Part shown: one piece after another, positions 1 to 8,294 of the stretch
Layout: every line of letters starts with the position of its first letter
Position numbering within the stretch: position 1 is the stretch's first letter
Source: Candidatus Zixiibacteriota bacterium
GTDB taxonomy: Bacteria > Zixibacteria > MSB-5A5 > GN15 > FEB-12
Assembly: GCA_003641415.1 (NCBI GenBank)
Contig: QNAG01000015.1
Span: forward strand, 1 to 20,464
Direction: 5' to 3'
DNA: 20,464 nucleotides
Made by a program: the position numbers and the translations under genes
Notes under the pieces: generated by a model
The model's input: the letters and a program-made list of their open reading frames with translations, nothing else
Database searches by the model: none
Told to the model about the DNA's origin: nothing

Positions 1-140
1 CGATCCTGACGTTCATTGGAAAAATCCTGAGGGGCAGAATTATCAACGAGAGATATCAGCCCCAGTCCGGCGGCTGCATACCGACGGGCGTCCCACATTA
101 CAGGTAGCACGTCGCCGAAAGCAAGAAACCCCACTCTCAT
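1..140 (-). CDS. Partial CDS, N-terminus only; possible glycosyltransferase
   Basis: An open frame on the minus strand starts at the ATG at 138-140 and stays open to the window edge (46 codons plus 2 nt). The protein begins MRVGFLAFGDVLPVMWDARR and continues with an Ala/Gly-rich helix-like stretch (YAAAGLGLISLVDN). A short hydrophobic first strand followed by a loop and an R-R-Y-A-type helix resembles the start of GT-B glycosyltransferases, and the three genes just upstream are glycosylation-type genes read in the same direction; the assignment rests mainly on that. No clear Shine-Dalgarno precedes the ATG. The gap to the preceding gene is 140 bp. An overlapping open frame at 43-270 on the same strand has less protein-like composition and is probably not translated. 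Function is uncertain; the reading frame is more secure than the product. Confidence 0.5.
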   Translation of the reverse strand, partial: MRVGFLAFGDVLPVMWDARRYAAAGLGLISLVDNSAPQDFSNERQD

Positions 141-280
141 AATAAGTGATAGAAGCAGAGTTAAAAAGATTGCTCTTTGGAGGGTGCGGCTTTGCACAGT
201 TCTGTATCCCACCTATAACCAATGTATAATAAAAACAGACAGAGCGTACTTTCCGAAAAGAAAGGAACAACCCTGAGGGT

Positions 281-1300
281 TCATTCTTCTTCCACGCTGT
301 CGACGGCTTCTTCTTCGAGACGTTTCAGCGAAAGATGTTCTTTTTTAAGAAAGTAAAACCCCAACATAGTAACAATAATATACTGAGTTGCGTGGAGCAC
401 TATAGCACAGGATAGAGCATCCTCTTTAGAAACGCCATACTTCATCAAAGACCACACTGCTCCGTAGTGATAGACACCTACAAAACCTGGCGATGAAGGT
501 ACTAAAATTGATACAGAGACTACTACCAAGACAACGAAGGCGGTGTCAACAGGCAGATCAAGCCCGAATGCCTTGAATATGAAGATGTTCGAAAAACCCA
601 TTATCAGCCAAATTAGAAGTGTTTGAACACCCACCGAGATAACACTACGAACATCGGTGAGAAATTCCAACCCGCGTGAGAACTTAATAATTACTCCCTC
701 AAAAGCAACCTTTGCTTTGTCTGGTAAAAAGAAAAGATAACGCGTAATAAGATGTCCCGTCTGAGTTGGCTTAAGCGCCAAGATCAGAATGAACATAATG
801 CCGCACAGGGCAATAGCAATGGCTATATTGAGTCCCTGTGTCATCCCCGGATCAAGTGACAAATCGGAGAAATATAGAATAGCTCCAAAAATCAGTAGTA
901 GTGCAACAAGATCGAACACCATCCGTTCCACAAAGATAGTCGCCAGTGAAGCAGATTTGGTGATTCGTTTTTCGCGAGACGCCAACGAATAAGCCCGTAC
1001 GAATTCACCTAATCTCAACGGCAGAACGTTATTGGCCATGAAGCCGATACAAGTAGCAGCCAGTAGTCGAGGGAAAGCCACATGAGTGATCGGCTCCACC
1101 ATAGCTCTCCATCGATAAGCCCGCTGATACATAGTCAGGAAAACTATCGCAATGTTTGGAATCAGCCAAAGATAATTGGCGTTTTTCAAAGCTGACCCAA
1201 GATCAGAAAAATCGATATTTTTGAACAACACACCCAATAGTACTACCGAGATGACGATACCGAGAACCAGGTATAAGAGTTTCTTTGTCTTCAGGGTCAT
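281..1300 (-). CDS. Lysylphosphatidylglycerol synthase TM-region / flippase-like membrane protein (UPF0104, AglD/YbhN type)
   Basis: A 339-residue integral membrane protein with about eight hydrophobic segments and a charged, Glu-rich C-terminus. The family signature follows the second membrane segment: N90-N91-VLPLRLGEFVRAY (90-104), then an Arg/Lys-rich loop and the VER motif (124-126). This is the LPG_synthase_TM (PF03706) architecture without the soluble lysyl-transferase domain. Members without that domain are usually found beside glycosyltransferases and are thought to act in moving or transferring lipid-linked sugars; the exact reaction is not established. The ATG overlaps the stop of the upstream glycosyltransferase (1297-1300, ATGA), which implies translational coupling. 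It is third in the order DUF2723 enzyme, GT4 enzyme, this protein, so I infer that it serves the same lipid-linked-sugar or surface-glycan step. The family is confident; the substrate is unknown. Confidence 0.85.
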   Translation of the reverse strand: MTLKTKKLLYLVLGIVISVVLLGVLFKNIDFSDLGSALKNANYLWLIPNIAIVFLTMYQRAYRWRAMVEPITHVAFPRLLAATCIGFMANNVLPLRLGEFVRAYSLASREKRITKSASLATIFVERMVFDLVALLLIFGAILYFSDLSLDPGMTQGLNIAIAIALCGIMFILILALKPTQTGHLITRYLFFLPDKAKVAFEGVIIKFSRGLEFLTDVRSVISVGVQTLLIWLIMGFSNIFIFKAFGLDLPVDTAFVVLVVVSVSILVPSSPGFVGVYHYGAVWSLMKYGVSKEDALSCAIVLHATQYIIVTMLGFYFLKKEHLSLKRLEEEAVDSVEEE

Positions 1301-2412
1301 GCCGATTCCTCGACCATTGTCAGTATCAACTGTTCAAATTCCTTTGCCGCATTGTCCCAATTGAATCGCGAAGCCCATTCCAGGGAACCTTGACGCAGGG
1401 TGATTTGTAAAGATTTATCCGTCAAAATAGTTGTAAGTCGATCGGCGAGTTCATCGATGTTCCCGTGTTCGTAAAGATAACCGGTGACACCATCCTGTAC
1501 CGAATCGCGAAGACCAGGCACATTTGCGGCAACAACCGGAGTTCCGACAGAGTTGGATTCTATGTTAGTCAATCCCCAGCCTTCTTTCAGCGATGGCAGG
1601 ACCGCCACGTGAGCGCGTCTCATGCGTTCTACTTTGTTCTCCACCGATACAAATCCGGGGAACTCAACAACATCAGTAAGTCCCAATTTACCCACAAGAA
1701 CCTTAAGCGTATCAAGATAATCGCCGGCTCCAACAATCATCAATCGGGCGTCAGCGACTCGCTTTCTCACTATATTAAAGGCATTGATCAAGTCCTGTAT
1801 GCACTTATATTTTTTTATGCGTCCAAGGTACAATACTGTCGGACGTTCGTACTTCTTAACCTTCGGGGCATAAGAATAAAGAGTGCTGTTGATACCACAG
1901 TGGATGACGAAAATATCATCTCGCGGAATACCACGTTCAACAAGATCTATGGCGGTTGACTCTGATATTACATTGAATGGACGCCCTCGATAAACAGAAA
2001 CCAGCGGACGCTCGGCGAGATAAATATATAACCCAAGTATAAAATTTATCTCCTGGAATACTGTGGTGGCGAACAAGTGAGGAACAACAACCAGCGTTCG
2101 CAATTTAAGATAAAGTGGAGTGTAAAAAGGAATTTTGTTGATATCTTCTATGAGCAGATCAAAATTGTTTTCCCTGACTAATCGCCTTAGATGAAAAGGA
2201 GCAACCAGGTTGAAATTGAAACGATTGCCGCGTCTGATTATCCGAACCCCCTCTACCATCTCCTCCCGTTTACAATTGCTAAACCCTGAGCAGAAAAGAG
2301 TAACTTCATGACCATAGGTTACCAATCGTCTTAGCAATTCCTCCAGATGGACTTCAGCTCCGCCACCATAGGGATTCTTGAGATCGTTCCAGTTGAGCGC
2401 CAGTATTTTCAT
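1297..2412 (-). CDS. GT4-family glycosyltransferase
   Basis: A 371-residue cytoplasmic GT-B enzyme. The N-terminal Rossmann half has the acceptor-side glycine loop (GGGAEVHLEELLRRL, 16-30) and a V-P-H strand end (110-112). The C-terminal half has the donor-binding pattern LGRIKKYK (197-204, with R198 and lysines at 201/203), G-A-G-D (228-231), and the retaining-enzyme E-x7-E motif E277...E285 (EGWGLTNIE) followed by GTPVVAANVPG. Length and domain order match GlycosylTransferase family 4 (Glycos_transf_4 plus Glycos_transf_1). It should transfer a sugar from an NDP-sugar with retention of configuration, but donor and acceptor cannot be read from sequence. Its ATG overlaps the stop of the DUF2723 gene by 4 bp and its own stop overlaps the next start, so the three genes form one transcriptional and translational unit. 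Confidence 0.9.
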   Translation of the reverse strand: MKILALNWNDLKNPYGGGAEVHLEELLRRLVTYGHEVTLFCSGFSNCKREEMVEGVRIIRRGNRFNFNLVAPFHLRRLVRENNFDLLIEDINKIPFYTPLYLKLRTLVVVPHLFATTVFQEINFILGLYIYLAERPLVSVYRGRPFNVISESTAIDLVERGIPRDDIFVIHCGINSTLYSYAPKVKKYERPTVLYLGRIKKYKCIQDLINAFNIVRKRVADARLMIVGAGDYLDTLKVLVGKLGLTDVVEFPGFVSVENKVERMRRAHVAVLPSLKEGWGLTNIESNSVGTPVVAANVPGLRDSVQDGVTGYLYEHGNIDELADRLTTILTDKSLQITLRQGSLEWASRFNWDNAAKEFEQLILTMVEESA

Positions 2413-5400
2413 TGACCTAACCTGTTGATTTGCACTTTGGGATGAATACTCTTTTCAAGTTCTCCCAACATCTCTCTCACTCGGTGATCATCAGAATTGA
2501 ACTGCAACCAGGTTTGCATCAACTGATGCATATTCTCGATTTGCTTGTTTTCGAAATATAATTTTATCAGATCCTCAAAAGCCATACGATATGAGGGATT
2601 TCCCACTAACACTGCACTCAGGGTTTTCTCAGCCATAGCATCGTTATTATCTTTGCGATAAGCTCGGGCTAAAATAACTTCAAGTTTCTGGCGATCACCC
2701 GCCCATGTGTTGTCAATAAGTTCGCGTATCTTCGCTGGTTTTACCTGCTCCTCATACAATGCTGCCAGGAATTCCACAGGACTCCCCGCATGAGGAACTT
2801 GTTCAACTGCTGCTCTGGCCATCTTTGCAGCCCTATCGAGATCACCGGCTTTGCGCAAGGTGTCGGCTACCACCAGGAAGGCGTTGCCGTAGTTTCGTGT
2901 CAGACGAGCAGTAGCTTCATCCATATAGATTGTCGGATCATTGACACCCCGGGCGCGGAATCGATTCGGGTTGAGAAAGAAATCGACACTTTCCTCTACA
3001 TCTACTTCCAGCGGATGCTCTGTTTGTGATACCTGCCATACCATACCCTTCAGTCGAAGCATCGGATCGATACTACGAGCGCGATAACGACGCGTTCCAG
3101 AGCCAACTGTTACCGAGAAACAAACCGCTGTCTCCTGTGCATAGCGATCAATAACGGCATCCATCACCAGGTCCTGAAATCGAAAATAGCGTCCATCTGA
3201 AGTGCGAATTGGCCTGAGCTGGTCAATTTGAGTGTCAGTCCAGCCAAGATCTAAACCTATATTGGATTGTAATTGTTTAATGTACCAGCGTGTGTTAGCC
3301 AGGGAAAGATTGATGACACGTACATCATTACGAACTTTGTATACTTCCTGCAAGCACCATAGTGGGAAAGTATCATTGTCGCCATGGGTGAAGAGTATTC
3401 CGTTTTGCGGAGTTGATTCCAGGAGGTTTCGCCCGTAGTCGTAAGGAACTACATTTCTTGATCTGTCACAGAAGTAATAGTTGTTTGCAAGGGTAATCAC
3501 AGGAAGTAAAAACAATAACAGCGAAAAACCCAAAATCGCTTTTCGGGGAACAGATTTGAGTTTTTCTGCGCTCTTACGAATCGTTTGAATAAATACCGAA
3601 AGTCCCATTCCAATGGCAAGACCGAATAAAATATAAGCCGGCGTAAAGAAGTAGTCGCGGTCGCGAACCTCGATATAGTCCATCCCTGTGCGAGGATGTT
3701 GACGGGTTCCATCGGCGAAATTCATATACAGAATCAAACCTGCAGAAACCAGAAGAAGCAGCAACAGAAATGGCAGCCCCAGTTTCGCTCGACGGCGCAC
3801 TATCTCCCAAATTCCAAAGATACCCACAAAGACCAGTATTATTGACGCTGGACCGGTAACGCCATACTGATCTTTGAAAAAATGCCAGAAGCCCATTCTT
3901 CTGTAGTCGCCAAACTGGTTCATCCATTCCGCCCGCCGCTTGAACATCCGCTCGAGCATATTCTGTGAACCGTATTGTTTTCGCTCGAGAAAACTAATTG
4001 TGGCAGCCACGCTCTGGGATGGGTTGTTCTCATTAATGTTCGGGTGAAGGGCGGAACGTATTGGTACGAACAGATGCACTGATAAACCAATAACCGCACA
4101 CAACAGCAACGCAACTGCCGGCTTCCACCCCGGTAGCTTCCGAGCTATCCCAAGGGTAACTATCAACAACAATGCTACAAGAATGCCAATAAAGAAAACC
4201 TTCAGTCCGATGATAATCAGAGAAATGGCAGCAAGAGCTATCAGGACAGGCCAGTGTAAATGTTTACGCAGTAAGAACAGAAGAAGCAGCGCTGCTATAG
4301 CAGAAATAATCAAAAAAGGTATCAGTCCTTTGAAAAGGTACAATAAAAAAATCGCAACCGAGGCAGCAATCACAAACCCTGCCGGCACCAGAAGTGGGTC
4401 GTCTTCAAGGGAATGATTTCTCTTGAGAACTCGACGCAGTATGATAACCACTGCCCAGATAGTCATCAGCGTTAATGCCACAGAACCAATAATACTTGCG
4501 ACAGCTATTCCGTTTGAAGAGATAGCTCCATCCCCCTGACTTTTCCCAACATTGCTGACAGCTAATCCAAAAAGAGGAAGTGACGCCAGAAGAAACCCAC
4601 CACCAATGAGAAGCTGCATTCGTGGCACGCGCTCATACGAGAACATGTAGAAGAAATACAAAACAGCGATTATCACGACAGGGATATAATAAGGGATTTC
4701 ATTGGGTTGGGAAGACAAAGCGAAAATTAGATAAAGTTCGAAAAAGATAAAAATTGATAGTGCAAACCAGGTTCCTGCTCCGGCTGATTTCCTGATAATA
4801 AAAAACAATCCCGCTATCAGTACTGCGACAAACACTGTCATATGCACGCCAATGCCCAAAACACCAAGGTATACAATAAGTGCCATGATAGCGTAACCAA
4901 AGTTCGTTTCCCGATGCTCATAATAGATCAATGTCAGCCATATAATAGCCATCATAAGCATCATGGCCATTCCATATACTTCAGCCTCAACCGAGTTATT
5001 CCAATTGGTTAGTCCAAAAGCTGCAAGCAGAGCGCCTGAAGCGCCACCGGCAAAAATCAGTACCTTCGTATACGACGTCCTGTCAGATTCAAACCAGGCA
5101 CGCAACATGCGCACAACGACAAGATATCCAAACAGCGCCGTAAATGACGAACAAACTGCCGACAGCATATTGATGCGTACGGCTATATCAGTCCCGAGAG
5201 GAAGAACACTAAAAAGGCGACCGAAAAGAATATATAACGGTGTTCCGGGAGGATGGGGAATACCCAGAATATATGAGGCGGCGATGAATTCGCCGCAGTC
5301 CCAAAATGAGAGAGTGGGAGCCTTGGTCAGACTATAAACAACAAGTGAGACTATCCATACCAAACCGGCAACAATGGCGTTGGTATAATCGAACTGCTTT

Positions 5401-5486
5401 GGTAAACGAAGCCGCATAACAATACTGTTGCATTCCTCCGGCGGATACTTGTTTTGCCCAACAGTAAAAGCTAAGTCGTTGAGCAT
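2409..5486 (-). CDS. DUF2723 (GT117/TMEM260-type) membrane glycosyltransferase with repeat-containing C-terminus
   Basis: A protein of about 1025 residues. Near the N-terminus, after one membrane helix, it has the family motif LSFWDCGEFIAASYILGIPHPPG, where the acidic pair D and E in the first loop is the likely catalytic site of a GT-C fold. Some fourteen or more further hydrophobic segments follow, then a soluble part starting near NNYYFCDRSRNVVPYDYGRN with HGDNDTFPLWCLQEV, and an alpha-helical TPR-like tail (LARAYRKDNNDAMAEKTL and similar). The family is common in Bacteroidota and related phyla; its eukaryotic relative TMEM260 is a protein O-mannosyltransferase, so sugar transfer to exported proteins is a reasonable inference. 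Start choice is open: TTG 5489 and ATG 5486 lie just below a promoter-like site, while an internal ATG (5415-5417) fits the family N-terminus better but has GGAGG 17 nt away. The last 4 bp overlap the GT4 gene. Confidence 0.88.
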   Translation of the reverse strand: MLNDLAFTVGQNKYPPEECNSIVMRLRLPKQFDYTNAIVAGLVWIVSLVVYSLTKAPTLSFWDCGEFIAASYILGIPHPPGTPLYILFGRLFSVLPLGTDIAVRINMLSAVCSSFTALFGYLVVVRMLRAWFESDRTSYTKVLIFAGGASGALLAAFGLTNWNNSVEAEVYGMAMMLMMAIIWLTLIYYEHRETNFGYAIMALIVYLGVLGIGVHMTVFVAVLIAGLFFIIRKSAGAGTWFALSIFIFFELYLIFALSSQPNEIPYYIPVVIIAVLYFFYMFSYERVPRMQLLIGGGFLLASLPLFGLAVSNVGKSQGDGAISSNGIAVASIIGSVALTLMTIWAVVIILRRVLKRNHSLEDDPLLVPAGFVIAASVAIFLLYLFKGLIPFLIISAIAALLLLFLLRKHLHWPVLIALAAISLIIIGLKVFFIGILVALLLIVTLGIARKLPGWKPAVALLLCAVIGLSVHLFVPIRSALHPNINENNPSQSVAATISFLERKQYGSQNMLERMFKRRAEWMNQFGDYRRMGFWHFFKDQYGVTGPASIILVFVGIFGIWEIVRRRAKLGLPFLLLLLLVSAGLILYMNFADGTRQHPRTGMDYIEVRDRDYFFTPAYILFGLAIGMGLSVFIQTIRKSAEKLKSVPRKAILGFSLLLFLLPVITLANNYYFCDRSRNVVPYDYGRNLLESTPQNGILFTHGDNDTFPLWCLQEVYKVRNDVRVINLSLANTRWYIKQLQSNIGLDLGWTDTQIDQLRPIRTSDGRYFRFQDLVMDAVIDRYAQETAVCFSVTVGSGTRRYRARSIDPMLRLKGMVWQVSQTEHPLEVDVEESVDFFLNPNRFRARGVNDPTIYMDEATARLTRNYGNAFLVVADTLRKAGDLDRAAKMARAAVEQVPHAGSPVEFLAALYEEQVKPAKIRELIDNTWAGDRQKLEVILARAYRKDNNDAMAEKTLSAVLVGNPSYRMAFEDLIKLYFENKQIENMHQLMQTWLQFNSDDHRVREMLGELEKSIHPKVQINRLGQ

Positions 5487-5497
5487 CAAAGGAATTT

Positions 5498-5525
5498 AAT
5501 ATATTGGATTTCCCTGTGCTGTCCA
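5498..5525 (-). promoter_or_regulatory. Predicted promoter of the glycosylation operon
   Basis: On the minus strand, TGGACA (5520-5525), a 16-nt spacer and TATATT (5498-5503) each match the sigma-70 hexamers in five of six positions. Transcription would start close to 5490, giving the ATG at 5486 almost no leader, or the internal ATG at 5417 a leader of about 70 nt. This is a pattern match only. Confidence 0.4.
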
Positions 5526-5625
5526 GTAATAATTGTTAGGGGCAAGACACTAAAAAATGAATTGTCCCAATCAATGTTTTTCTACCCGTTGCCAATATCT
5601 TCTTTGAAATTTAGCTCCTATGAGT

Positions 5626-5970
5626 TCAGGATTCCTGAAGAGGGACAATGCAAATAAACTCAAAAGGTTCGTCGTATGGATTGCTGTACTGGTGTTCCAT
5701 GTTCGGGGGTACAAACGCGAAATCACCGGCAGCCAGTTCCTTGATATCCTCACCAAGCCGAAGACGTCCACGTCCGGTTGTAATGTAGTTGACATGTTCC
5801 CAATCATGACTATGCCTGGGGCTGTTTCCACCTGAAAGCAGACGAAACAGTCGCATATTGTGTGTATCCCAACCCTGATCTTTGCTAATAACACTAAGTC
5901 CCTGCATTCCTTCGGCACCATCCATTTTAATGTCGCTCATTTCGATATCGGTTGACTTAATAACTGGCAT
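5626..5970 (-). CDS. Small cupin-domain protein
   Basis: A 114-residue single-domain cupin (Cupin_2 type). Motif 1 is SPRHSHDWEHVNYITTGRG, with the metal-binding H-S-H, the E after four residues and the closing G. Motif 2 is GDFAFVPPNMEHQYSN, with P-P, the third metal histidine and the terminal N. These residues would bind one divalent metal ion inside a beta-barrel. Sequence alone does not separate an enzyme (dioxygenase, isomerase) from a small-molecule sensor. The ATG (5968-5970) follows a strong Shine-Dalgarno, AGGAGGAG, at 6-7 nt. The gene stands alone: 139 bp after the start of the glycosylation operon and separated by a terminator from the basic protein upstream. Overlapping open frames on both strands in this stretch are shadows. 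Confidence 0.85.
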   Translation of the reverse strand: MPVIKSTDIEMSDIKMDGAEGMQGLSVISKDQGWDTHNMRLFRLLSGGNSPRHSHDWEHVNYITTGRGRLRLGEDIKELAAGDFAFVPPNMEHQYSNPYDEPFEFICIVPLQES

Positions 5971-6056
5971 AGTCTCCTCCTGTAGTTATTTCTAAAAGTA
6001 ATAATAACGCTTTGGTAATCTGATGGAAGAGGAAACTTGATTTTTCGACAACTCAC

Positions 6057-6087
6057 AAAAAAATGACCTGTCCCGATAGGGGACAGG
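6057..6087 (-). terminator. Intrinsic terminator after the basic HTH protein
   Basis: CCTGTCCC (6067-6074) and GGGACAGG (6080-6087) form a perfect 8-bp GC-rich stem around a 5-nt loop. On the minus strand the stem is followed by TCA and seven T (6057-6063). It lies 44 bp after the stop of the gene at 6131-6559 and separates that gene from the cupin. Confidence 0.85.
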
Positions 6088-6130
6088 CCATATGGTCCAA
6101 TTGCTAATTTTCTATCCTATATAACCAAAA

Positions 6131-6559
6131 CTACCGACGAGTTGTCCTCCGGCGGCGGGTTGTACGATCAGCCATACGACGCGAAGTAGCCTTGCGAGGC
6201 ATACTACGAGTTGTGCTGGCGCGGTACTTGCGCTTGGGGGTCGTCTTGCGGGTGGTTTTGGCGCGACGTTTCACGTTTGTGGTGGGACGACGCTTGGGAG
6301 TGGAACGATTGAAAGAATTTGCTGCTCCCCGATTACCCTTCCAGACCGACGGACTGGCTTTCTTGATGTTCATGTCGACCGCTTTATAGCGGACAGAGTA
6401 AACCGTACGCCCTAGCTGGCGAGCGATCCACGCTGTCTCATAGCGACGATAGAACTTGCGCATGAAAGTCATTTCTTCCCTGGTCCACGGGCGTGCTACA
6501 CGACGCACAGTGCGACGTGCAACGGCACGGCGAGCAGTTTTGAACTTACGCATTGCCAT
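6131..6559 (-). CDS. Very basic DNA-binding protein: SANT/Myb- or GcrA-like HTH plus histone-like Arg/Thr tail
   Basis: A 142-residue protein starting at ATG 6557-6559, chosen because AAGGAG lies 6 nt upstream; the open frame extends 13 codons further without support. Residues 1-24 are Arg-rich. Residues 25-65 form a compact helical domain, W25-TREEM...FYRRYETAW44-IARQLGRTVYSVRYKAVDMNI, resembling SANT/Myb-like or GcrA-like helix-turn-helices with a W-T-x-E-E start and a recognition helix after G-R-T. Residues 66-142 are low-complexity, with Pro-Lys-Arg and Thr-Arg runs such as TPKRK and RRRRTTRR. I count 35 Arg and 14 Lys (about a third of the chain) against five acidic residues. This is the composition of histone H1-like and HU-tail nucleoid proteins. 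I infer a chromosomal architectural protein; a ribosome- or RNA-binding role is the main alternative. It is monocistronic, with its own terminator. Confidence 0.75.
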   Translation of the reverse strand: MAMRKFKTARRAVARRTVRRVARPWTREEMTFMRKFYRRYETAWIARQLGRTVYSVRYKAVDMNIKKASPSVWKGNRGAANSFNRSTPKRRPTTNVKRRAKTTRKTTPKRKYRASTTRSMPRKATSRRMADRTTRRRRTTRR

Positions 6560-7148
6560 ACCTAACTCCTTGTTTGATCCGTTTACAATCGCAGACATTG
6601 ACCAAGGCCAACGCCCAATTACTAAAACTTTCTACTATCATCGTCCTTTTCTTAACATACTTAATCTCAACCGCTTAAGTTTTTCACTCTGCCACCTTTT
6701 CCCTCACGGCAGATCCGGCTACCCTATGAATTAGTCTTTTCTATTTGAAACAATGGATATTTATAACCACGTTCAACCCAGTATGAAACTGTTGGGTATA
6801 TACACCTGTATATTACTTGAATAAACCGACTAACTTATTGTCATACTATCAATTGTGTTTTCTAAAACTCTGGACCAAACTTCCTTTAAGGAATACAATG
6901 GATTTTCCCCCACATATACCCTCGCAACTAGCAGATTATACTATGAATTGATGTGGTCAATAATGTTCGAGAACCAACCTGTATTATTATTGATCATGAA
7001 GTCAATGTCAGGTAAACAATGCAAATTATGATAGAAATAACAACTTGCTGAGCAACTACGAAAGGAGTATCGAACGGCTTCGCTTTTCAGGTTGCATCGC
7101 TCGAGTTAAGTTTGTAGACTGAATCAGAGATTAGCCGATACTGAAATT
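6560..7148. other. Intergenic region between divergent genes, 589 bp
   Basis: No convincing gene. The open frame at 6456-6734 (plus) is a shadow of the basic protein running into AT-rich DNA. The stretch is AT-rich and must hold the promoters of both divergent neighbours. An inverted repeat GGTCAATAAT (6955-6964) / ATTATTGATC (6986-6995), ten pairs with one G-T and a 21-nt loop, is the only structure I would mark. An AAGGAG at 7062-7067 precedes no start codon at a usable distance. Confidence 0.5.
7115..7142 (+). promoter_or_regulatory. Possible promoter abutting the AI-2E-family gene (leaderless)
   Basis: TAGACT (7115-7120), a 16-nt spacer and GATACT (7137-7142) each match the sigma-70 hexamers in four of six positions. 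The -10-like box ends 6 nt before the ATG at 7149 and no Shine-Dalgarno is present, so the transcript could begin at the start codon. Weak on its own; it gains weight from the same layout at 14849, 14171 and 19205. Confidence 0.3.
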
Positions 7149-8243
7149 ATGAAGAAAGAATATTTCTTAACATCTGTTTTTCTATTCATCGCTGCTGTAA
7201 TTTTTTACTTATTTTACCGTATTGTAATTCCATTTTTTGCGCCCATCTGTTGGGCGGCTGTGTTGGTTATTATTTTCAACCCGTTATACATTCGTCTCAG
7301 GACTCGCATTAAATCAGTTGGACTGGCCTCGACTCTGATGTGTTTGTTCATCCTGGTGATTATCATTGGCCCGATTACATACTTATTCATCGCTCTTGTC
7401 AATGAAGCTGCAAGTGCGGTGGTTAAGGTCAATATTATGTACCGGGCTGGTGAGTTTGATTCGCTGTTGTCTTTTGACCTGCCGTGGTTGACAGCGTTAA
7501 AAATTAAACTATCGCAGTACTACGACTTGTCTCAGATCAATATAAACGAACTGATTAAGGATTCAATCGACAAGGTTAGCGGGGTAATTCTTAACCAGAC
7601 CAGCTGGTTGATTGCTAACGGCACAAAAACGATTTTCTATTTCGGGTTGATGGTTTTCAGCATGTACTATTTCTTCAAGGATGGCCAGGCTGTTATCGAC
7701 AAGTTAAAGCGATTGATGCCGCTAACTCAGGAGCAGGTTGACATAACCTTCAAACATTTACGCGATGTTATCCAGGCGACTATGTATGGTGGAGTTATAG
7801 TCGCACTAATTCAGGGATTCCTGGGAGGAATCCTTTTTGCCATACTAGGTATCCCCTCCGCTATCTTCTGGGGAGCTATCATGGCGCTCTTGTCGATTAT
7901 CCCGCTTCTGGGAGCATTTATTGTCTATATCCCAGCGGGCATCATTTTGATTATAGGTGGCTCGTATATCAAAGGGATAATCGTAGTTGCAATTGGTACG
8001 CTGGTTATTTCGCAAAGTGATAATATCATCAGGCCATATCTTATCTCCGGGCGAACATCAATGCACCCATTGTTGCTGTTCTTTTCGATCATGGGTGGCA
8101 TTGCTATGTTTGGTCTGCTCGGTATTGTGCTGGGACCGCTTATCGCGGCTGCTTTTATAACAGTCCTTCAGGTTCTTGAAATCCGTCTTCACCCTGAGGA
8201 GGAATTAATCGCCGATTCTGATAGCGAAGAACAGCCGCAATAA
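7149..8243 (+). CDS. AI-2E family transporter (putative permease, PF01594)
   Basis: A 364-residue inner-membrane protein with about eight hydrophobic segments. Two N-terminal helices precede a charged region (about 100-150), and the last half has the family hallmark: a broken helical hairpin rich in Gly and Pro, ISQSDNIIRPYLISGRTSMHP, followed by GLLGIVLGPLIAAAFITVL near residues 322-341. The tail is acidic (HPEEELIADSDSEE). Family members include the E. coli AI-2 exporter TqsA and Na+/H+ antiporters in other bacteria, so the substrate should not be assumed to be AI-2. There is no Shine-Dalgarno; the ATG follows AT-rich DNA with a possible -10 box 6 nt away. It converges on the deiminase gene, with 51 bp between the two ends and no obvious terminator hairpin. 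Confidence 0.9.
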   Translation: MKKEYFLTSVFLFIAAVIFYLFYRIVIPFFAPICWAAVLVIIFNPLYIRLRTRIKSVGLASTLMCLFILVIIIGPITYLFIALVNEAASAVVKVNIMYRAGEFDSLLSFDLPWLTALKIKLSQYYDLSQININELIKDSIDKVSGVILNQTSWLIANGTKTIFYFGLMVFSMYYFFKDGQAVIDKLKRLMPLTQEQVDITFKHLRDVIQATMYGGVIVALIQGFLGGILFAILGIPSAIFWGAIMALLSIIPLLGAFIVYIPAGIILIIGGSYIKGIIVVAIGTLVISQSDNIIRPYLISGRTSMHPLLLFFSIMGGIAMFGLLGIVLGPLIAAAFITVLQVLEIRLHPEEELIADSDSEEQPQ

Positions 8244-8294
8244 TCGAACGTAACCTTTGACAAATCAATATCGCAGTAATTGCTCGCTTTTCCT

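Noticed and set aside
43..270. 75-codon minus-strand open frame at the left edge
   Set aside because: Cys/Arg/Ser-rich translation with no domain; it overlaps the better frame starting at 140 and shows no start signal.
268..280. AACCC-TGA-GGGTT palindrome after the flippase-like gene, considered as a terminator
   Set aside because: The stem is five pairs with no T run on the coding strand; too weak.
3497..4114. Minus-strand frames of 64-117 codons inside the DUF2723 gene
   Set aside because: Alternative frames of a long, clearly coding membrane protein; translations are low in structure.
7149..8243. Reading the permease as a quorum-sensing AI-2 exporter
   Set aside because: The family covers several substrates; no luxS, lsr or other AI-2 gene is in the window.
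8244..8294. Convergent gap between the AI-2E-family gene and the deiminase, checked for a bidirectional terminator
   Set aside because: No inverted repeat of useful length found by eye.
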